Numbered from the stretch's first letter, positions 1 to 9,645 are shown. The stretch: DNA of 64,000 nucleotides from Sphingobacterium gobiense (GCF_002980575.1 NZ_PVBS01000001.1:310001-374000); one strand, 5' to 3'. Numbers and translations are program-made. The notes: generated by a model not told the origin, from the sequence alone.

Positions 1-1
1 G

Positions 2-979
2 GAGCGAACCTTGAAAAGAGCCAGTACAGCTGCAGATAGGGGAGAGCGCTCAAGAAGGCTTTATTTTATTTATTTTGCCGCCGCAGCCGTTCTGTTGATA
101 GCAGGTTTCTTCGGTTATTTTCAACTTAGTGCCCCAACGGTCGGGGAGAAGGAGGTAAGCCTTTCCAGTATACAGGCCGGGACCAATAAAGCAAAGCTCG
201 TTTTGTCTGATGGCAAGGAGATAAACTTGAGGAGCGACAAAGATGGGATTATCCTTGACAACCAGTTAACCTATGCTGATGGTACACCTTTATTGGTAAT
301 AGATAAAAACAGAATTTCGCATATTAAAGCCACTATCCATGTTCCAAAAGGAGGCAAATATAAAGTCACCTTATCAGACGGCAGCAAAGTATGGCTAAAC
401 GCCCAATCAACATTGGTCTATCCACTCCAATTTGATAACCGGAATCGTAAAGTTACCTTAGAAGGCGAAGCTTATTTTGAAGTTGCATCCGTTACCGATG
501 AGAATCAAGTCATACCCTTTGAAGTCATTTGTAGCAATCAGAAAATTCTCGTCACGGGAACAGCGTTTAACGTATCCGCTTATGCGGATGATATCCGTAC
601 TATAACTACGCTCGTCGAAGGATCGGTCAGTATAGAATCCGGACATCAAAAGGTACGTTTGATGCCGAATCAACAAGTCATAAGCACCACCACCGGGAAT
701 ATCATTAAAAAAGAAGTAGATGTGCAACCTTTCGTAGCCTGGAAAGATAATAAATTCCTGTTTCACGAAACAGAATTACGTGATTTAATGAAGTCAATCA
801 GCCGTTGGTATGCTATTGACGTCAGTTACCAAGATAAGATTTCACCAACCTATTTCTACGGGGAAATAGACAGAGATAAAAACCTTGCCGAGGTGCTGCG
901 TATTATCGAAAAAAGTGGCGTTAAATTTAAGCTTCAAAACAGCGGAAAAACGTCGAATTTAATAATCATTAAAGAATAA
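2..979 (+). CDS. FecR-family anti-sigma factor, 5' end outside window
   Basis: FecR-type inner-membrane anti-sigma regulator. It holds an ECF sigma factor inactive until its TonB-dependent receptor is loaded. The frame is open to the window edge, so the N-terminal cytoplasmic sigma-binding part (roughly 70 residues in the family) is missing. Visible are one membrane helix (LYFIYFAAAAVLLIAGFF), the periplasmic FecR domain with VTLSDGSKVWLNAQSTLVYP and VTLEGEAYFEV, and a C-terminal DUF4974-like domain ending in LIIIKE. The susC gene follows after about 160 bp, so its partner receptor is almost certainly that protein. The matching sigma gene should lie just upstream, outside the window. Confidence 0.93.
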   Translation, partial: ERTLKRASTAADRGERSRRLYFIYFAAAAVLLIAGFFGYFQLSAPTVGEKEVSLSSIQAGTNKAKLVLSDGKEINLRSDKDGIILDNQLTYADGTPLLVIDKNRISHIKATIHVPKGGKYKVTLSDGSKVWLNAQSTLVYPLQFDNRNRKVTLEGEAYFEVASVTDENQVIPFEVICSNQKILVTGTAFNVSAYADDIRTITTLVEGSVSIESGHQKVRLMPNQQVISTTTGNIIKKEVDVQPFVAWKDNKFLFHETELRDLMKSISRWYAIDVSYQDKISPTYFYGEIDRDKNLAEVLRIIEKSGVKFKLQNSGKTSNLIIIKE

Positions 980-1035
980 ACATAAACAAACGAACTATGG
1001 AAAGAACAGGCATCAAATACCTAATGTGAGCAAAA

Positions 1036-1067
1036 ACCGAATCGGGTCTCGTACACCCGATTTCGGT
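1036..1067 (+). promoter_or_regulatory. fecR-susC intergenic hairpin, locus 1
   Basis: ACCGAATCGGGT pairs with ACCCGATTTCGGT around a 7-nt loop, with one bulged base. No U-tract follows, so it does not look like a simple terminator. It begins a few bases after an 11-codon reading frame (997-1029, peptide MERTGIKYLM). Hairpins occupy the same place in the other two loci of this window. I infer a processing, stability or attenuation element that sets SusC level apart from FecR level. Confidence 0.6.
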
Positions 1068-1142
1068 CATTACGATTTGCTGAAAAGCGTCGATACAGAT
1101 TATAAACTCTTATTCATTACCAAATCCTAATTGTACAAAAAT

Positions 1143-4100
1143 ATGATTTTTTTGCAACATAATGATTATGGCAGGGAACCTGCCTCTTCTAAACTAAAAC
1201 GCTGGATAGTCCTTATGAAATTAACTATTTTGCTTACGTTATTGAGTGTTTTTAAACTCACAGCAAGTGGATTCGCACAGCACGTATCACTGAAGGTCGT
1301 AAACGCTCCGCTAATTCATATCATGCAGACCGTTCAAAAACAAAGTGGCGTGCCCTTTTTATTAAATGGCAAAGATCTTGCAGATACGAAGATTACGATA
1401 AATATCGAGCAAGCGCCCTTGGAAAAAGCACTAACGTCGCTATTTGCCGGTCAACCTATCGCGTGGGAGATATCTGACGGAACGATTATCCTCCGTCGTT
1501 CCAATAAAACTAACTTCCCGCTATCCGCTGAGTCGATCAAACAAGAGCGTATCATAAAGGGGCGCGTTACGGACGAGCAGGGGAGGCCCATCCAAGGCGC
1601 GTCGATACAAGTTGCAGGCACGAAAGACGGGACAAGTACTGACGAACAAGGAAACTTTTCCATCGCTGTCAACGCTCCCAATAGTATTCTCCAAGTTTCG
1701 TATGTTGGCTTTCTCAAATCAGAAATCACCATCGGCAATCAACAAACCATCAACGTAACGTTGAAAACCAGTTTTGGTGATTTAGATGAGGTTGTTGTAG
1801 TGGGCTACGGTACGCAGAAGAAAAAATTGATCACCGGAGCCAGCATTCAAGTCAAAGGAGAGGATCTACAGAAACTGAGCACGCCAAGTATATTAGAAGC
1901 GCTACAGAGCCAATCTCCGGGGGTTCAAATTACGCAAAATTCAGGTATGCCGGGCGAAAGCTTTAAGGTGACCGTTCGTGGTATTGGAACGACCGGCAAT
2001 TCTGCCCCACTTTACGTTATTGACGGCGTACCGGGCGGCGATATTAATATGCTTAATCCATCCGACATTGAAACAATTGATGTATTAAAAGATGCAGCCT
2101 CTGCCGCCATCTATGGCTCCCGGGCCGCCAATGGCGTTGTGCTGGTCACAACCAAGCAGGGCAAAGAAGGACGCACGACCATACACCTAGATAGTTACGT
2201 TGGCTTCCAAAATGCTTATAAACTTCCGTCCCTGTTAAATGCCCAAGAATATATGGCCATACAGGATGAGCGGCGGTTTAACGAGGGGGCAGCTCCTTTC
2301 GATTGGGCGGCACTTATCCCCAAGCAGTATGAGCAGATTATGAGTGGCGCTTGGAATGGTACCAACTGGCTTACAGAAATACATAATGACAACGCACTGC
2401 TGCATAATACATCCCTTAACATAATGGGCGGTAACGAACAATCTCGGTTTTCGATTGGGTATTCTATTACCGATCGACAAGGCATTATGGGCGTGCCGGT
2501 AGAGCCTAATTTCCAGCGTCATACAGCACGTATCAATTCCGAACATATCCTGCTCCAGAATGATGATTTTACAATCCTTAAATTTGGCGAAAACGTAAAT
2601 TACGGATTTAATAATCGTTCTGGAATCGGAATCGGAAATATTTATTGGAACGACATTCATAACATGCTGGTCGGTAATCCGTTGTTGCCTGTTAGAAATG
2701 AAAACGGTGACTATTATGATCAAGCGAGTAAAGTTGCCGACGGGTGGGCTTTCGATGGCGCGACAGCTAATCCGGTAGCTGAGATGGACTATCGCCGCGG
2801 ACAAAACGTGAGCAAGAGCCACAGTCTTTCTGCCAACGCCTATCTGGAAATTCAGCCCATCAGAAACTTGGTTTTTAGATCGAATTTTGGATATCGGCTA
2901 AATGCCTCTTCCTACCGACAATATACACCAGCCTACGCGCTTTCTACAACACTAACCAACCCCGTGGATGATATTTCCCAAAACCAGGAGTTAGGCTATA
3001 AGATTTTATTAGAAAACACGTTAAGTTATAACTTCAACCCGCTAGAAGGACATCAGATGGATATGGTCGTAGGCCAGTCGATCGAGAAAAATGGTATTGG
3101 CGAAAACCTTAGTGTAACAACCGCAAATTCCTCCTTTCCCGGGCAGTGGGACAAAGCTTGGGTGGGCAACGGACAAGGGTATGATGGTTTTATACCCACT
3201 GTAGGAGGCGCACACCTCCCCGAATTCAAAATCTCATCTTATTTTGGTCGAGTAAATTATAACATCAATGAGACTTATATGGCATCCTTAATTTTAAGAG
3301 CTGATGGTTCGTCGAATTTTTCGAAAGGCAATCGGTGGGGCTATTTTCCATCTGCTTCGGCGGGCTGGATCATGACCAACGAAGATTTTTTAGAGGACAA
3401 CGGTTTTATGGATTTTATGAAGTTACGTGCCAGTTGGGGGCAAAACGGAAATGCCGATATCCCTCCGTTTCAATATCTACCCACTATCGCCATCGATGTC
3501 AGAAACGGTTATTATTTCGGCAACAATAAGAATACGTTGATTCGGGGAGCATATCCAGATGTGTCGCCAAATCCTGATATTTCTTGGGAAACGTCTGAGC
3601 AGCTTAATATAGGTTTTGACTCCCGGTTCTTAAACAATAGACTAGCCTTCGTTTTCGATTGGTATAAAAAAACGACTAAAGATTGGCTGGTGTTTGTACC
3701 GGTTCTGGCAACCTACGGCACATCGGGACGTTTTGTCAATGGTGGAGACGTAGAAAACAGAGGGATAGAAATCGGATTGAATTGGAGCGATACCAAAGGA
3801 GACTTTCGTTATGGTATTGGCATTAATGGCGCCTACAACAAAAACCGAGTGCTCCGGATCGACAACGATGAGGGTATCATACACGGTGAACCTGATGTAT
3901 TGAGCCAAGGAACCCAACCGATGTACCGGGCGCAGGTTAACTATCCTATCGGTTATTTCTACGGTTTTAAAACCGATGGGATCTTTCAAACGCAAGAGCA
4001 GATCGAGGCCTTACGCCAAACAGGCCATGGTGTTCTACCCAATGCTCAACCCGGCGATGTTATTTTCGTAGACTATAACCGTGATGGCGCCATCACCGAC

Positions 4101-4622
4101 GGCGACAAAACGATGATCGGTAATCCACATCCCGATTTCAGTGGCGGATTAAGCCTTAATATTGGTTACAAGGGAATCGATTTGGCGGTCACCGCTATTG
4201 GGTCCTTTGGACATCAAATTGCCAAGTCCTACCGTTCCTTTGCTGATAGCCCCCTACAAAATTATACCACCGAAATCTTTGGAAGATGGCATGGCGAGGG
4301 TACATCCAACCGGCTACCGCGATTGACCAGTGGAAGCCACACGAATAACCAGTACATCTCAGATATTTATATTGAAAATGGCGATTTCGTGAAGATACAA
4401 AACGTCACCTTAGGATACGACCTCAAGCAGATATGGAAGAAGTCTCCTTTCAGCCAAACCCGCATTTATGCCACTGTTCAAAACGTATTCACTTTTACCA
4501 ATTATAGTGGGATGGATCCCGAGATTGGATACGGGTATGACGAACCATGGGTTTCGGGGATAGACTTAGGATTCTATCCACAACCGCGAACAGTGATGTT
4601 TGGTGTAAACCTTAAATTTTAA
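1143..4622 (+). CDS. SusC/RagA-family TonB-linked outer membrane protein, locus 1
   Basis: TonB-dependent outer-membrane transporter that imports an oligomer (usually glycan or peptide) together with the SusD lipoprotein. ATG at 1143 is preferred over the TTG at 1131. In order: signal peptide (MKLTILLTLLSVFKLTASGF, ending near FAQ), an STN secretin/TonB domain of about 70 residues that signals to FecR, a carboxypeptidase-regulatory-like domain (IKGRVTDEQGRPIQGASIQV), the SusC box DEVVVVGYGTQKKK, plug domain, and a long barrel ending MFGVNLKF. At about 1159 residues it is normal for transducer-type SusC proteins. The STN domain fits control by the adjacent FecR. The substrate is unknown: no glycoside hydrolase or protease is linked. 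Confidence 0.96.
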   Translation: MIFLQHNDYGREPASSKLKRWIVLMKLTILLTLLSVFKLTASGFAQHVSLKVVNAPLIHIMQTVQKQSGVPFLLNGKDLADTKITINIEQAPLEKALTSLFAGQPIAWEISDGTIILRRSNKTNFPLSAESIKQERIIKGRVTDEQGRPIQGASIQVAGTKDGTSTDEQGNFSIAVNAPNSILQVSYVGFLKSEITIGNQQTINVTLKTSFGDLDEVVVVGYGTQKKKLITGASIQVKGEDLQKLSTPSILEALQSQSPGVQITQNSGMPGESFKVTVRGIGTTGNSAPLYVIDGVPGGDINMLNPSDIETIDVLKDAASAAIYGSRAANGVVLVTTKQGKEGRTTIHLDSYVGFQNAYKLPSLLNAQEYMAIQDERRFNEGAAPFDWAALIPKQYEQIMSGAWNGTNWLTEIHNDNALLHNTSLNIMGGNEQSRFSIGYSITDRQGIMGVPVEPNFQRHTARINSEHILLQNDDFTILKFGENVNYGFNNRSGIGIGNIYWNDIHNMLVGNPLLPVRNENGDYYDQASKVADGWAFDGATANPVAEMDYRRGQNVSKSHSLSANAYLEIQPIRNLVFRSNFGYRLNASSYRQYTPAYALSTTLTNPVDDISQNQELGYKILLENTLSYNFNPLEGHQMDMVVGQSIEKNGIGENLSVTTANSSFPGQWDKAWVGNGQGYDGFIPTVGGAHLPEFKISSYFGRVNYNINETYMASLILRADGSSNFSKGNRWGYFPSASAGWIMTNEDFLEDNGFMDFMKLRASWGQNGNADIPPFQYLPTIAIDVRNGYYFGNNKNTLIRGAYPDVSPNPDISWETSEQLNIGFDSRFLNNRLAFVFDWYKKTTKDWLVFVPVLATYGTSGRFVNGGDVENRGIEIGLNWSDTKGDFRYGIGINGAYNKNRVLRIDNDEGIIHGEPDVLSQGTQPMYRAQVNYPIGYFYGFKTDGIFQTQEQIEALRQTGHGVLPNAQPGDVIFVDYNRDGAITDGDKTMIGNPHPDFSGGLSLNIGYKGIDLAVTAIGSFGHQIAKSYRSFADSPLQNYTTEIFGRWHGEGTSNRLPRLTSGSHTNNQYISDIYIENGDFVKIQNVTLGYDLKQIWKKSPFSQTRIYATVQNVFTFTNYSGMDPEIGYGYDEPWVSGIDLGFYPQPRTVMFGVNLKF

Positions 4623-4631
4623 TGTAAAGAC

Positions 4632-6323
4632 ATGAAAAAGATATTTTTATTTGTACTCGCTATAGGATTGCTAAGCTCCTGCGAAAAATTTCTGGATACA
4701 GAAAGCTTCGATAAAAAAAATACAGGAAACTTTCCGGTTACAATCGCCGATGCCAATAGTATGCTGACTGGTATATACACTAGCCTCAATACGGCAATGT
4801 CTAATCCGCAGCATTCCCATTTTTATATGGCGGAACTAGCCTCCGACGATCGTTTTGGGGGCGGCGGCGAAAATGATCGTGATATGCAAGGCCTTGACCA
4901 TTTAATGAATACCCAGCCCGATCGCTTCCTGTCATTTTGGAGTGCGAGGTATCAGGGGATTTTTAGAGCCAATATGGCCATTGAATCTATTGATAACGTA
5001 AGCGGGTGGACCGACGATGCGCAAAAGCAGCAATTGTTGGGCGAGGTCTATTTTCTGCGTGCACTTTATTATCTTGAGCTATCTCAACTATTCGGTGAGG
5101 TTCCACTGCTTACGTCAACGCTTGTAACCAATGTCCCTAAATCCCCAGCGGATGAAACCTATGCAGTCATTGCCGAGGATCTCAAAACGGCTATTGAAAT
5201 AATGCCCTCCAGCCCCTATACAAGTGTTGCCTCAGGGCATGCGACCAAATGGGCGGCACAAGCGTTAATGGCCCGTGTTTTCCTTTTTTACACCGGTTAT
5301 TACAACAAAACTGAACTTCCTTTGATGTCTGGAGGCGCTGTTACCAAAGCACAGGTCGTACAATGGTTAGAAGATTGCATCAAAGATAGCGGACACGATC
5401 TAGTGAGTGATTTCAGAAACCTTTGGCCTTATTCTAACAGATTTACCAAAGCAGACTATCCTTATGCACAGGAAAATAATCTGGAATACGCGGGCGACGG
5501 TAATAAAGAAATCGTATTTGCGATTAAATTTGGTACGTTAGCCGACTGGGGGGACACGTATAAACTTGGCTATACCAACCAAATGAATCTCCATTCCGGC
5601 CTACGATCAAATAACGGGCAGGCAGGAACATTTCCATTTGGACAAGGCTGGGGAGCCGGCCCGGTAAACAGCAATCTTTGGAATGCTTGGCAGCAGGCGG
5701 AACCAACCGATATCCGTAGAACGGGATCGATCATCAATGTCGAAACCGACTTAGATAGTTACATATACGGCGCGGACAATCAAATGGAGGAAACGGGCTT
5801 TTGGCAAAAAAAATATATAGCTATTACAGCATACGACGGAGGCACGCTTATTCCTTCCTATGCCATTCTAGCCGATGCAGCCCAAGCGGATTATCAGTTG
5901 GCTCACACACAGGATTTGATCCTTATCCGTTTTGCGGATGTATTGCTTATGCATGCGGAGTTAACGGAAACCAATACAAACTTAAATCGTGTCCGGGCAC
6001 GCGTTAATCTACCTTCCATTCCCTATTCGTTAGGAGCGTTAAAGCGAGAGCGCCGTTGGGAGCTTGCCTTTGAAGGATTACGTTATTTTGATCTCATGCG
6101 TTGGCATGACGCAGCGGATGCGTTGGCTCAACAAGAAGGTGTGGCTATCAAAAATAAAGGAATCGATACGCAAATGCGAGCATTTGGTGGTGGCTACCGG
6201 AGCCGGTTTGAGGCTACGGGCGGGTTTTGGCCTGTTCCACTATCACAGATTGCGCTTTCCGACGGAGTGCTCACACAAAACAAAGGCTGGGGTGAATCTA
6301 CGCACGAATTCCCAGGCTGGTAA
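4632..6323 (+). CDS. SusD/RagB-family nutrient-binding lipoprotein, locus 1
   Basis: Surface lipoprotein that forms the lid over its SusC partner and binds the substrate. Lipobox LLSSCEKF near residue 17, a SusD-like N-terminal helical domain (FLRALYYLELSQLFGEVPLL is the family signature), and a C-terminal RagB/SusD region with RRWELAFEGLRYFDLMRWHD. 563 residues is within the usual range. It starts 9 bp after the susC stop, so the two are cotranscribed and translationally close. The ligand cannot be inferred from sequence. Confidence 0.95.
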   Translation: MKKIFLFVLAIGLLSSCEKFLDTESFDKKNTGNFPVTIADANSMLTGIYTSLNTAMSNPQHSHFYMAELASDDRFGGGGENDRDMQGLDHLMNTQPDRFLSFWSARYQGIFRANMAIESIDNVSGWTDDAQKQQLLGEVYFLRALYYLELSQLFGEVPLLTSTLVTNVPKSPADETYAVIAEDLKTAIEIMPSSPYTSVASGHATKWAAQALMARVFLFYTGYYNKTELPLMSGGAVTKAQVVQWLEDCIKDSGHDLVSDFRNLWPYSNRFTKADYPYAQENNLEYAGDGNKEIVFAIKFGTLADWGDTYKLGYTNQMNLHSGLRSNNGQAGTFPFGQGWGAGPVNSNLWNAWQQAEPTDIRRTGSIINVETDLDSYIYGADNQMEETGFWQKKYIAITAYDGGTLIPSYAILADAAQADYQLAHTQDLILIRFADVLLMHAELTETNTNLNRVRARVNLPSIPYSLGALKRERRWELAFEGLRYFDLMRWHDAADALAQQEGVAIKNKGIDTQMRAFGGGYRSRFEATGGFWPVPLSQIALSDGVLTQNKGWGESTHEFPGW

Positions 6324-6341
6324 CTTTAAACTGTTTATACG

Positions 6342-7169
6342 ATGAAATCAATATTTTATATCTTATCCATCCTTAGCTTCTTGCTTATAGGATGCGAACC
6401 CATCGAAGATCGGATGGGGCCCGGATCCGCAATAACCGCGGATCAACTGAACATTACAGCGACCCAAATAATCGTTGATGGGAAACGAAGTAATAAGGTC
6501 GTGTTAGACAATAAAAGCCCTGTGCTTTCCTCGTGGGATTTTGGTGTGGGTGTAACACAACGAAAAACGGACACCGTATTGTTGGTCTCTACAGGCGAGA
6601 ACGATATTATTTTCACGGGACTGAACCCCGATGGAAGCAAAATCAGTAAAACACTAGCGGTGGAAGTGGATGAATTAACCTTCCCTGTTCCGCCAGAGTG
6701 GGCATTCTTAACCGACGGAAGCGAAAAAGACTGGGTATGGGACACCAACAAGCCGGCGGTTTGGGGTAATGGTGGATATTTGGGGAATTTCGCTCCCGCT
6801 TGGTGGACATTACAAGAATCGGATATCGACGGACAAGCACCGGGAGAAGGTGTCGGCGCTAAAATGGTGTTCTCCTTACGAGGAGCCAAACTGACAAAAG
6901 TTAAGTCTAACGGGGAAAGCATAGTCGGGACGTATGCTTTCGATATGACAAAAAAAAATACAATGGAAGACGGGACGATATGGGCTAAGGGGAAATTAAC
7001 GACTAGAAACGTAACCATGTTATGCGGAATATCACCCAATGAAGGGAACGCTGCCGTATATGAATACGATATTTTAATCCTCAATGGAGAAGAAATGGTA
7101 CTTGCTTATCCAGAGTCTGGTGCGGGTGCTTGGGGTACAGCGTGGTTTTGGGTTTTTCGTGCAGAATAA
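6342..7169 (+). CDS. SusCD-associated lipoprotein of unknown function, locus 1
   Basis: Third gene of the locus 1 operon, 18 bp after susD. Lipoprotein signal with lipobox LLIGCEP near residue 18. The rest is a predicted extracellular beta-rich protein with many tryptophans (WVWDTNKPAVWGNGGYLG and WGTAWFWVFRAE at the C-terminus). Proteins in this position usually are surface glycan-binding or accessory lipoproteins, but I recognise no named domain. The Trp-rich stretches would suit carbohydrate binding; that is inference. Confidence 0.75.
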   Translation: MKSIFYILSILSFLLIGCEPIEDRMGPGSAITADQLNITATQIIVDGKRSNKVVLDNKSPVLSSWDFGVGVTQRKTDTVLLVSTGENDIIFTGLNPDGSKISKTLAVEVDELTFPVPPEWAFLTDGSEKDWVWDTNKPAVWGNGGYLGNFAPAWWTLQESDIDGQAPGEGVGAKMVFSLRGAKLTKVKSNGESIVGTYAFDMTKKNTMEDGTIWAKGKLTTRNVTMLCGISPNEGNAAVYEYDILILNGEEMVLAYPESGAGAWGTAWFWVFRAE

Positions 7170-7191
7170 GTAGCGCATTTTTTGACAGCGT

Positions 7192-7232
7192 GGTGCATCC
7201 TTTACCTATCGAGCAGAGGATGTACCTTTTGT
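7192..7232 (+). terminator. rho-independent terminator of locus 1
   Basis: GGTGCATCC pairs with GGATGTACC around a roughly 16-nt loop, followed by TTTTGTTATT. It lies just after the third gene of the operon and before the sigma gene. Confidence 0.65.
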
Positions 7233-7265
7233 TATTATGCGCTTTTAAATTCGCCGCATTTACAT

Positions 7266-7273
7266 TAAGTTTG
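7266..7273 (+). promoter_or_regulatory. Bacteroidota -7 promoter element of the 7.3 kb sigma gene
   Basis: TAAGTTTG matches the TAnnTTTG -7 consensus of the Bacteroidota primary sigma factor and lies 29 bp before the start codon. No convincing -33 TTG element is visible. Confidence 0.5.
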
Positions 7274-7301
7274 TAAGTAACCACATAATATAAGCCTGTC
7301 A

Positions 7302-7892
7302 ATGATGGACGAACTCAATAAGCAGATTTCTGATTTACGTATAGGAAAAGAAACAGCCTTGAGCTATCTGATGGATCAGTATGCATGTGCACTACACTTT
7401 TTCGCTTATAAATTTATAAAAGATAAACAGACTTCGTCAGAAATTGTATCCGACGCTTTTATAAAACTTTGGGAAAGAAGAGAACATTTTGAAGCCATTG
7501 AGCCAATTAAATCTTTTCTTTATCTTGTCGTTAAGAATGCATGTCTAGACCATCTCAAACACAGTCGCAATAAATACAGGTATGAAGAAGCCAACCTCAT
7601 CGAATTGGAGGCTACGGATCAGGATATTCTGAGGAAGATAATCTACACAGAACTTGTCGAATTAATTGTGTATGAAGTGAAGAAGCTGCCCCGGCAGCAG
7701 GCCCAGGTTTTGCACTTATCGTTTATGGAGGACAAAAATATCCAGGAGATCTGTGACGAACTCGGAACGACAGCTAACACCGTATATTTTGCGCGATCCA
7801 AAGCCGTTGCTACATTAAAGAAAGTACTAGCGCAAAAAAAACTTTCTCTCCATTATCTGTTTCTACTGCTATTTTTTAACCTACCGCAATGA
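7302..7892 (+). CDS. RNA polymerase ECF sigma-70 factor, orphan
   Basis: Bacteroidota-type ECF sigma factor of 196 residues. Region 2 includes the helix FAYKFIKDKQTSSEIVSDAF and FIKLWERREHF. Region 4 includes KLPRQQAQVLHLSFMEDKN and the helix-turn-helix EICDELGTTANTVYFARSKA. The C-terminus is hydrophobic (LHYLFLLLFFN), as in many sigma factors of this group. Unlike the other two sigma genes in the window, no FecR gene follows; hp1 copy A and a minus-strand gene come next. It may act on a distant locus or be the remains of a lost SusCD locus. Confidence 0.92.
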   Translation: MMDELNKQISDLRIGKETALSYLMDQYACALHFFAYKFIKDKQTSSEIVSDAFIKLWERREHFEAIEPIKSFLYLVVKNACLDHLKHSRNKYRYEEANLIELEATDQDILRKIIYTELVELIVYEVKKLPRQQAQVLHLSFMEDKNIQEICDELGTTANTVYFARSKAVATLKKVLAQKKLSLHYLFLLLFFNLPQ

Positions 7893-7936
7893 CAAGGCAA
7901 ATATCAGCGTTGGGACGATGCTGGATACACATTATG

Positions 7937-8075
7937 AAAAAATCCCGAAGCGGGGAGCTCCAGGATTTTACTAACTAACCAATTATTAACCTAAATTATG
8001 AATTACTAATTTTACAACAATTCCTGTGCCTTTTTTATTGTTGTTAAATTCATTTAACAGTTTTTAACAAGCACG
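7937..8075 (+). repeat. hp1 repeat, copy A
   Basis: Hairpin of the AATCCTGAAGCGGGGAGCTT type (here AAATCCCGAAGCGGGGAGCT, with mismatches), then ACTAACTAACCAATTATTAA, CCTAAATTATGAATTACT and a T/A-rich tail ending TTTTTAACAAG. It lies 45 bp after the sigma gene. No rpn or NUDIX remnant is visible beside this copy. Confidence 0.85.
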
Positions 8076-8123
8076 TGTGCCAAACCCGTTGTTAACAGTG
8101 TTCTTTGTTACCATTATTCAACG

Positions 8124-8573
8124 TTAGGTTGTTCCATCACGGTTTATGGCGTTGTACACCCCCGCAGTTACCAATCCCCCAACTACATAATACAGTATAG
8201 TTAGTGCCTGTACCTTCGGGTTTCGATTAACGGGTTTGTCATCAAGTCCAAGTGGCTCGGTTAGCGTCAGTGCTCCGATGCCTGCGGCTGCACCTAGCAA
8301 TAATCCCTTCGTCAAGGTCTCCTTCGGAGTCTCACCGCTAATTGTCCGGAAAAAGGCGGTGTTGGCGATGATGTCACTTGTCAGCGCTATACCGTATAAA
8401 TTGTTTCCTTGGGGCGGCTTGCTCCCAGCAGCCAGCCAAGCCTTTTCTATACCCTCTTCGGCAACCTCGTTAATTTGTGGAACATCATTTGACCGTTTGC
8501 GGGCCAACTCATGGATAATATTAAGCGCTATCGAACCGGCCAGTGCAGGTATTATATTTTTAAAGAAACTCAT
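8124..8573 (-). CDS. conserved hypothetical membrane protein
   Basis: 149-residue protein with two or three hydrophobic segments: IIPALAGSIALNIIHELA at the N-terminus, GLLLGAAAGIGALTL in the middle, ILYYVVGGLVTAGVYNA near the C-terminus. The glycine/alanine-rich helices resemble small Bacteroidota membrane proteins of unknown role. I recognise no named family. It stands alone, convergent with hp1 copy A. Confidence 0.75.
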   Translation of the reverse strand: MSFFKNIIPALAGSIALNIIHELARKRSNDVPQINEVAEEGIEKAWLAAGSKPPQGNNLYGIALTSDIIANTAFFRTISGETPKETLTKGLLLGAAAGIGALTLTEPLGLDDKPVNRNPKVQALTILYYVVGGLVTAGVYNAINRDGTT

Positions 8574-8639
8574 ATTCGTTAAATTTTTAAAACAAAGGCA
8601 CCCAGCCAGTGCAGGGGACTCTTACCATATATTGAACAG

Positions 8640-8661
8640 CGCAACCACCGAAAAGGTTGCG
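8640..8661. terminator. possible hairpin terminator
   Basis: CGCAACC pairs with GGTTGCG around an 8-nt loop. A T-rich run (TTACTTTTCTTTTT) follows on the plus strand. It is upstream of the minus-strand membrane protein and no plus-strand gene ends nearby, so its role is unclear. Confidence 0.35.
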
Positions 8662-8786
8662 ATTAGTTACTTTTCTTTTTCCACTTCAATCTGCCTCATG
8701 ACGATATCATCTTTTTATAAACAAAGTGCCTGCTAGTCCGTTCTAAAAGAGAGAACAGAATTGTAAATATTTAAAAGTATACTATT

Positions 8787-8981
8787 ATGAGCATGCCAGA
8801 AAAAGAAAATAATCCTAAGAGGAAAGAAGAGTTGGAGAAAGAAAAAATGAAGCGAAATGATGAACGCAACAACAAGGATAACGATGGTGATAGTGGTTAT
8901 GTACCGCCAACACCAGAGCCTAGAGAGTCTCCACGAAAACATGATGATCCGTTAGTTCGCATTACGCCTAGTACGAGTTAG
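8787..8981 (+). CDS. small highly charged hypothetical protein
   Basis: 64-residue product, almost entirely charged and polar: a Lys/Glu/Asn/Asp-rich half (KRKEELEKEKMKRNDERNNK) followed by a proline-rich half (YVPPTPEPRESPRK). It is probably disordered. Composition like this is often seen in real small Bacteroidota proteins, but there is no domain to confirm it, and low-complexity composition could also arise by chance. Confidence 0.45.
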   Translation: MSMPEKENNPKRKEELEKEKMKRNDERNNKDNDGDSGYVPPTPEPRESPRKHDDPLVRITPSTS

Positions 8982-9026
8982 TTTATTGAGTCAATAGAAG
9001 CAAACGTGTTTCAAGCAAGTACAAAC

Positions 9027-9163
9027 AAAAAATCCTGAAGCGGGGAGCTTCAGGATTTTTAACTAACTAACCAATTATTAACCTAAATTATGAATTACTA
9101 CTATAACGGCGATTTAATGGCTTTCGTATTGTTTAATATCGAATTTAACACCATTTAACATAT
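9027..9163 (+). repeat. hp1 repeat, copy B
   Basis: Perfect AATCCTGAAGC / GCTTCAGGATT hairpin with GGGGA loop, followed by the standard tail. After the tail ATG the frame stays open for 22 codons (MNYYYNGDLMAF...). No rpn or NUDIX remnant flanks it. Confidence 0.88.
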
Positions 9164-9224
9164 TAGTAAAAATGGCATGTCAGGCGAAATGAATAGTCTT
9201 TGATCGCTGTACAGTATAAAATAA

Positions 9225-9599
9225 TTATAAAACCAGTTTGAAATGTTTGTCAGTCGTTAAGAGTACGAATGCCGCCATACAGCCAAATAATGCACCATAG
9301 AACTCTTGATATTCTCTATGTGCAAAATGAACCATTAAAGCCCCCACTGCGAAAAACAGTAGATATATAATAGCGATATTTTTGATTTGACGGAACCAAA
9401 GTCCGGCGATTAGGGCTAATACCCCAGCTAATTCGCCATAACCGATAAGCAAAGTCCAGGTTTTATCAAAACCAAAGGACATCATTCCGTCCATCATCGT
9501 TTTCTTTTGAAATACTTTAAACAGACTAGCATAGCCAAATAAATAGACAAAATAGACATAAGTTATCCAATGAATGATTGTTGTTAATTTTTCTTTCAT
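9225..9599 (-). CDS. DoxX-like family membrane protein
   Basis: 124-residue integral membrane protein with four hydrophobic segments and a DoxX-like layout (YVYFVYLFGYASLFKVF, LIGYGELAGVLALIAGLWF, IYLLFFAVGALMVHF, GALFGCMAAFVLL). DoxX-like proteins are tied to redox balance and thiol or quinone metabolism, but the reaction of this subfamily is not settled. It is divergently transcribed from the HxlR regulator at 9687, with a shared 87-bp promoter region that holds a dyad-symmetric site, so it is probably the regulator's target. Confidence 0.8.
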   Translation of the reverse strand: MKEKLTTIIHWITYVYFVYLFGYASLFKVFQKKTMMDGMMSFGFDKTWTLLIGYGELAGVLALIAGLWFRQIKNIAIIYLLFFAVGALMVHFAHREYQEFYGALFGCMAAFVLLTTDKHFKLVL

Positions 9600-9645
9600 G
9601 TTCGATATTTTTCGACAAAACTAAGCGCTATATTAGCGTGATGCA

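Noticed and set aside
6443..7084. 213-codon minus-strand frame within the locus 1 lipoprotein gene
   Set aside because: Shadow of the plus-strand lipoprotein; proline/serine-rich composition expected from antisense reading.
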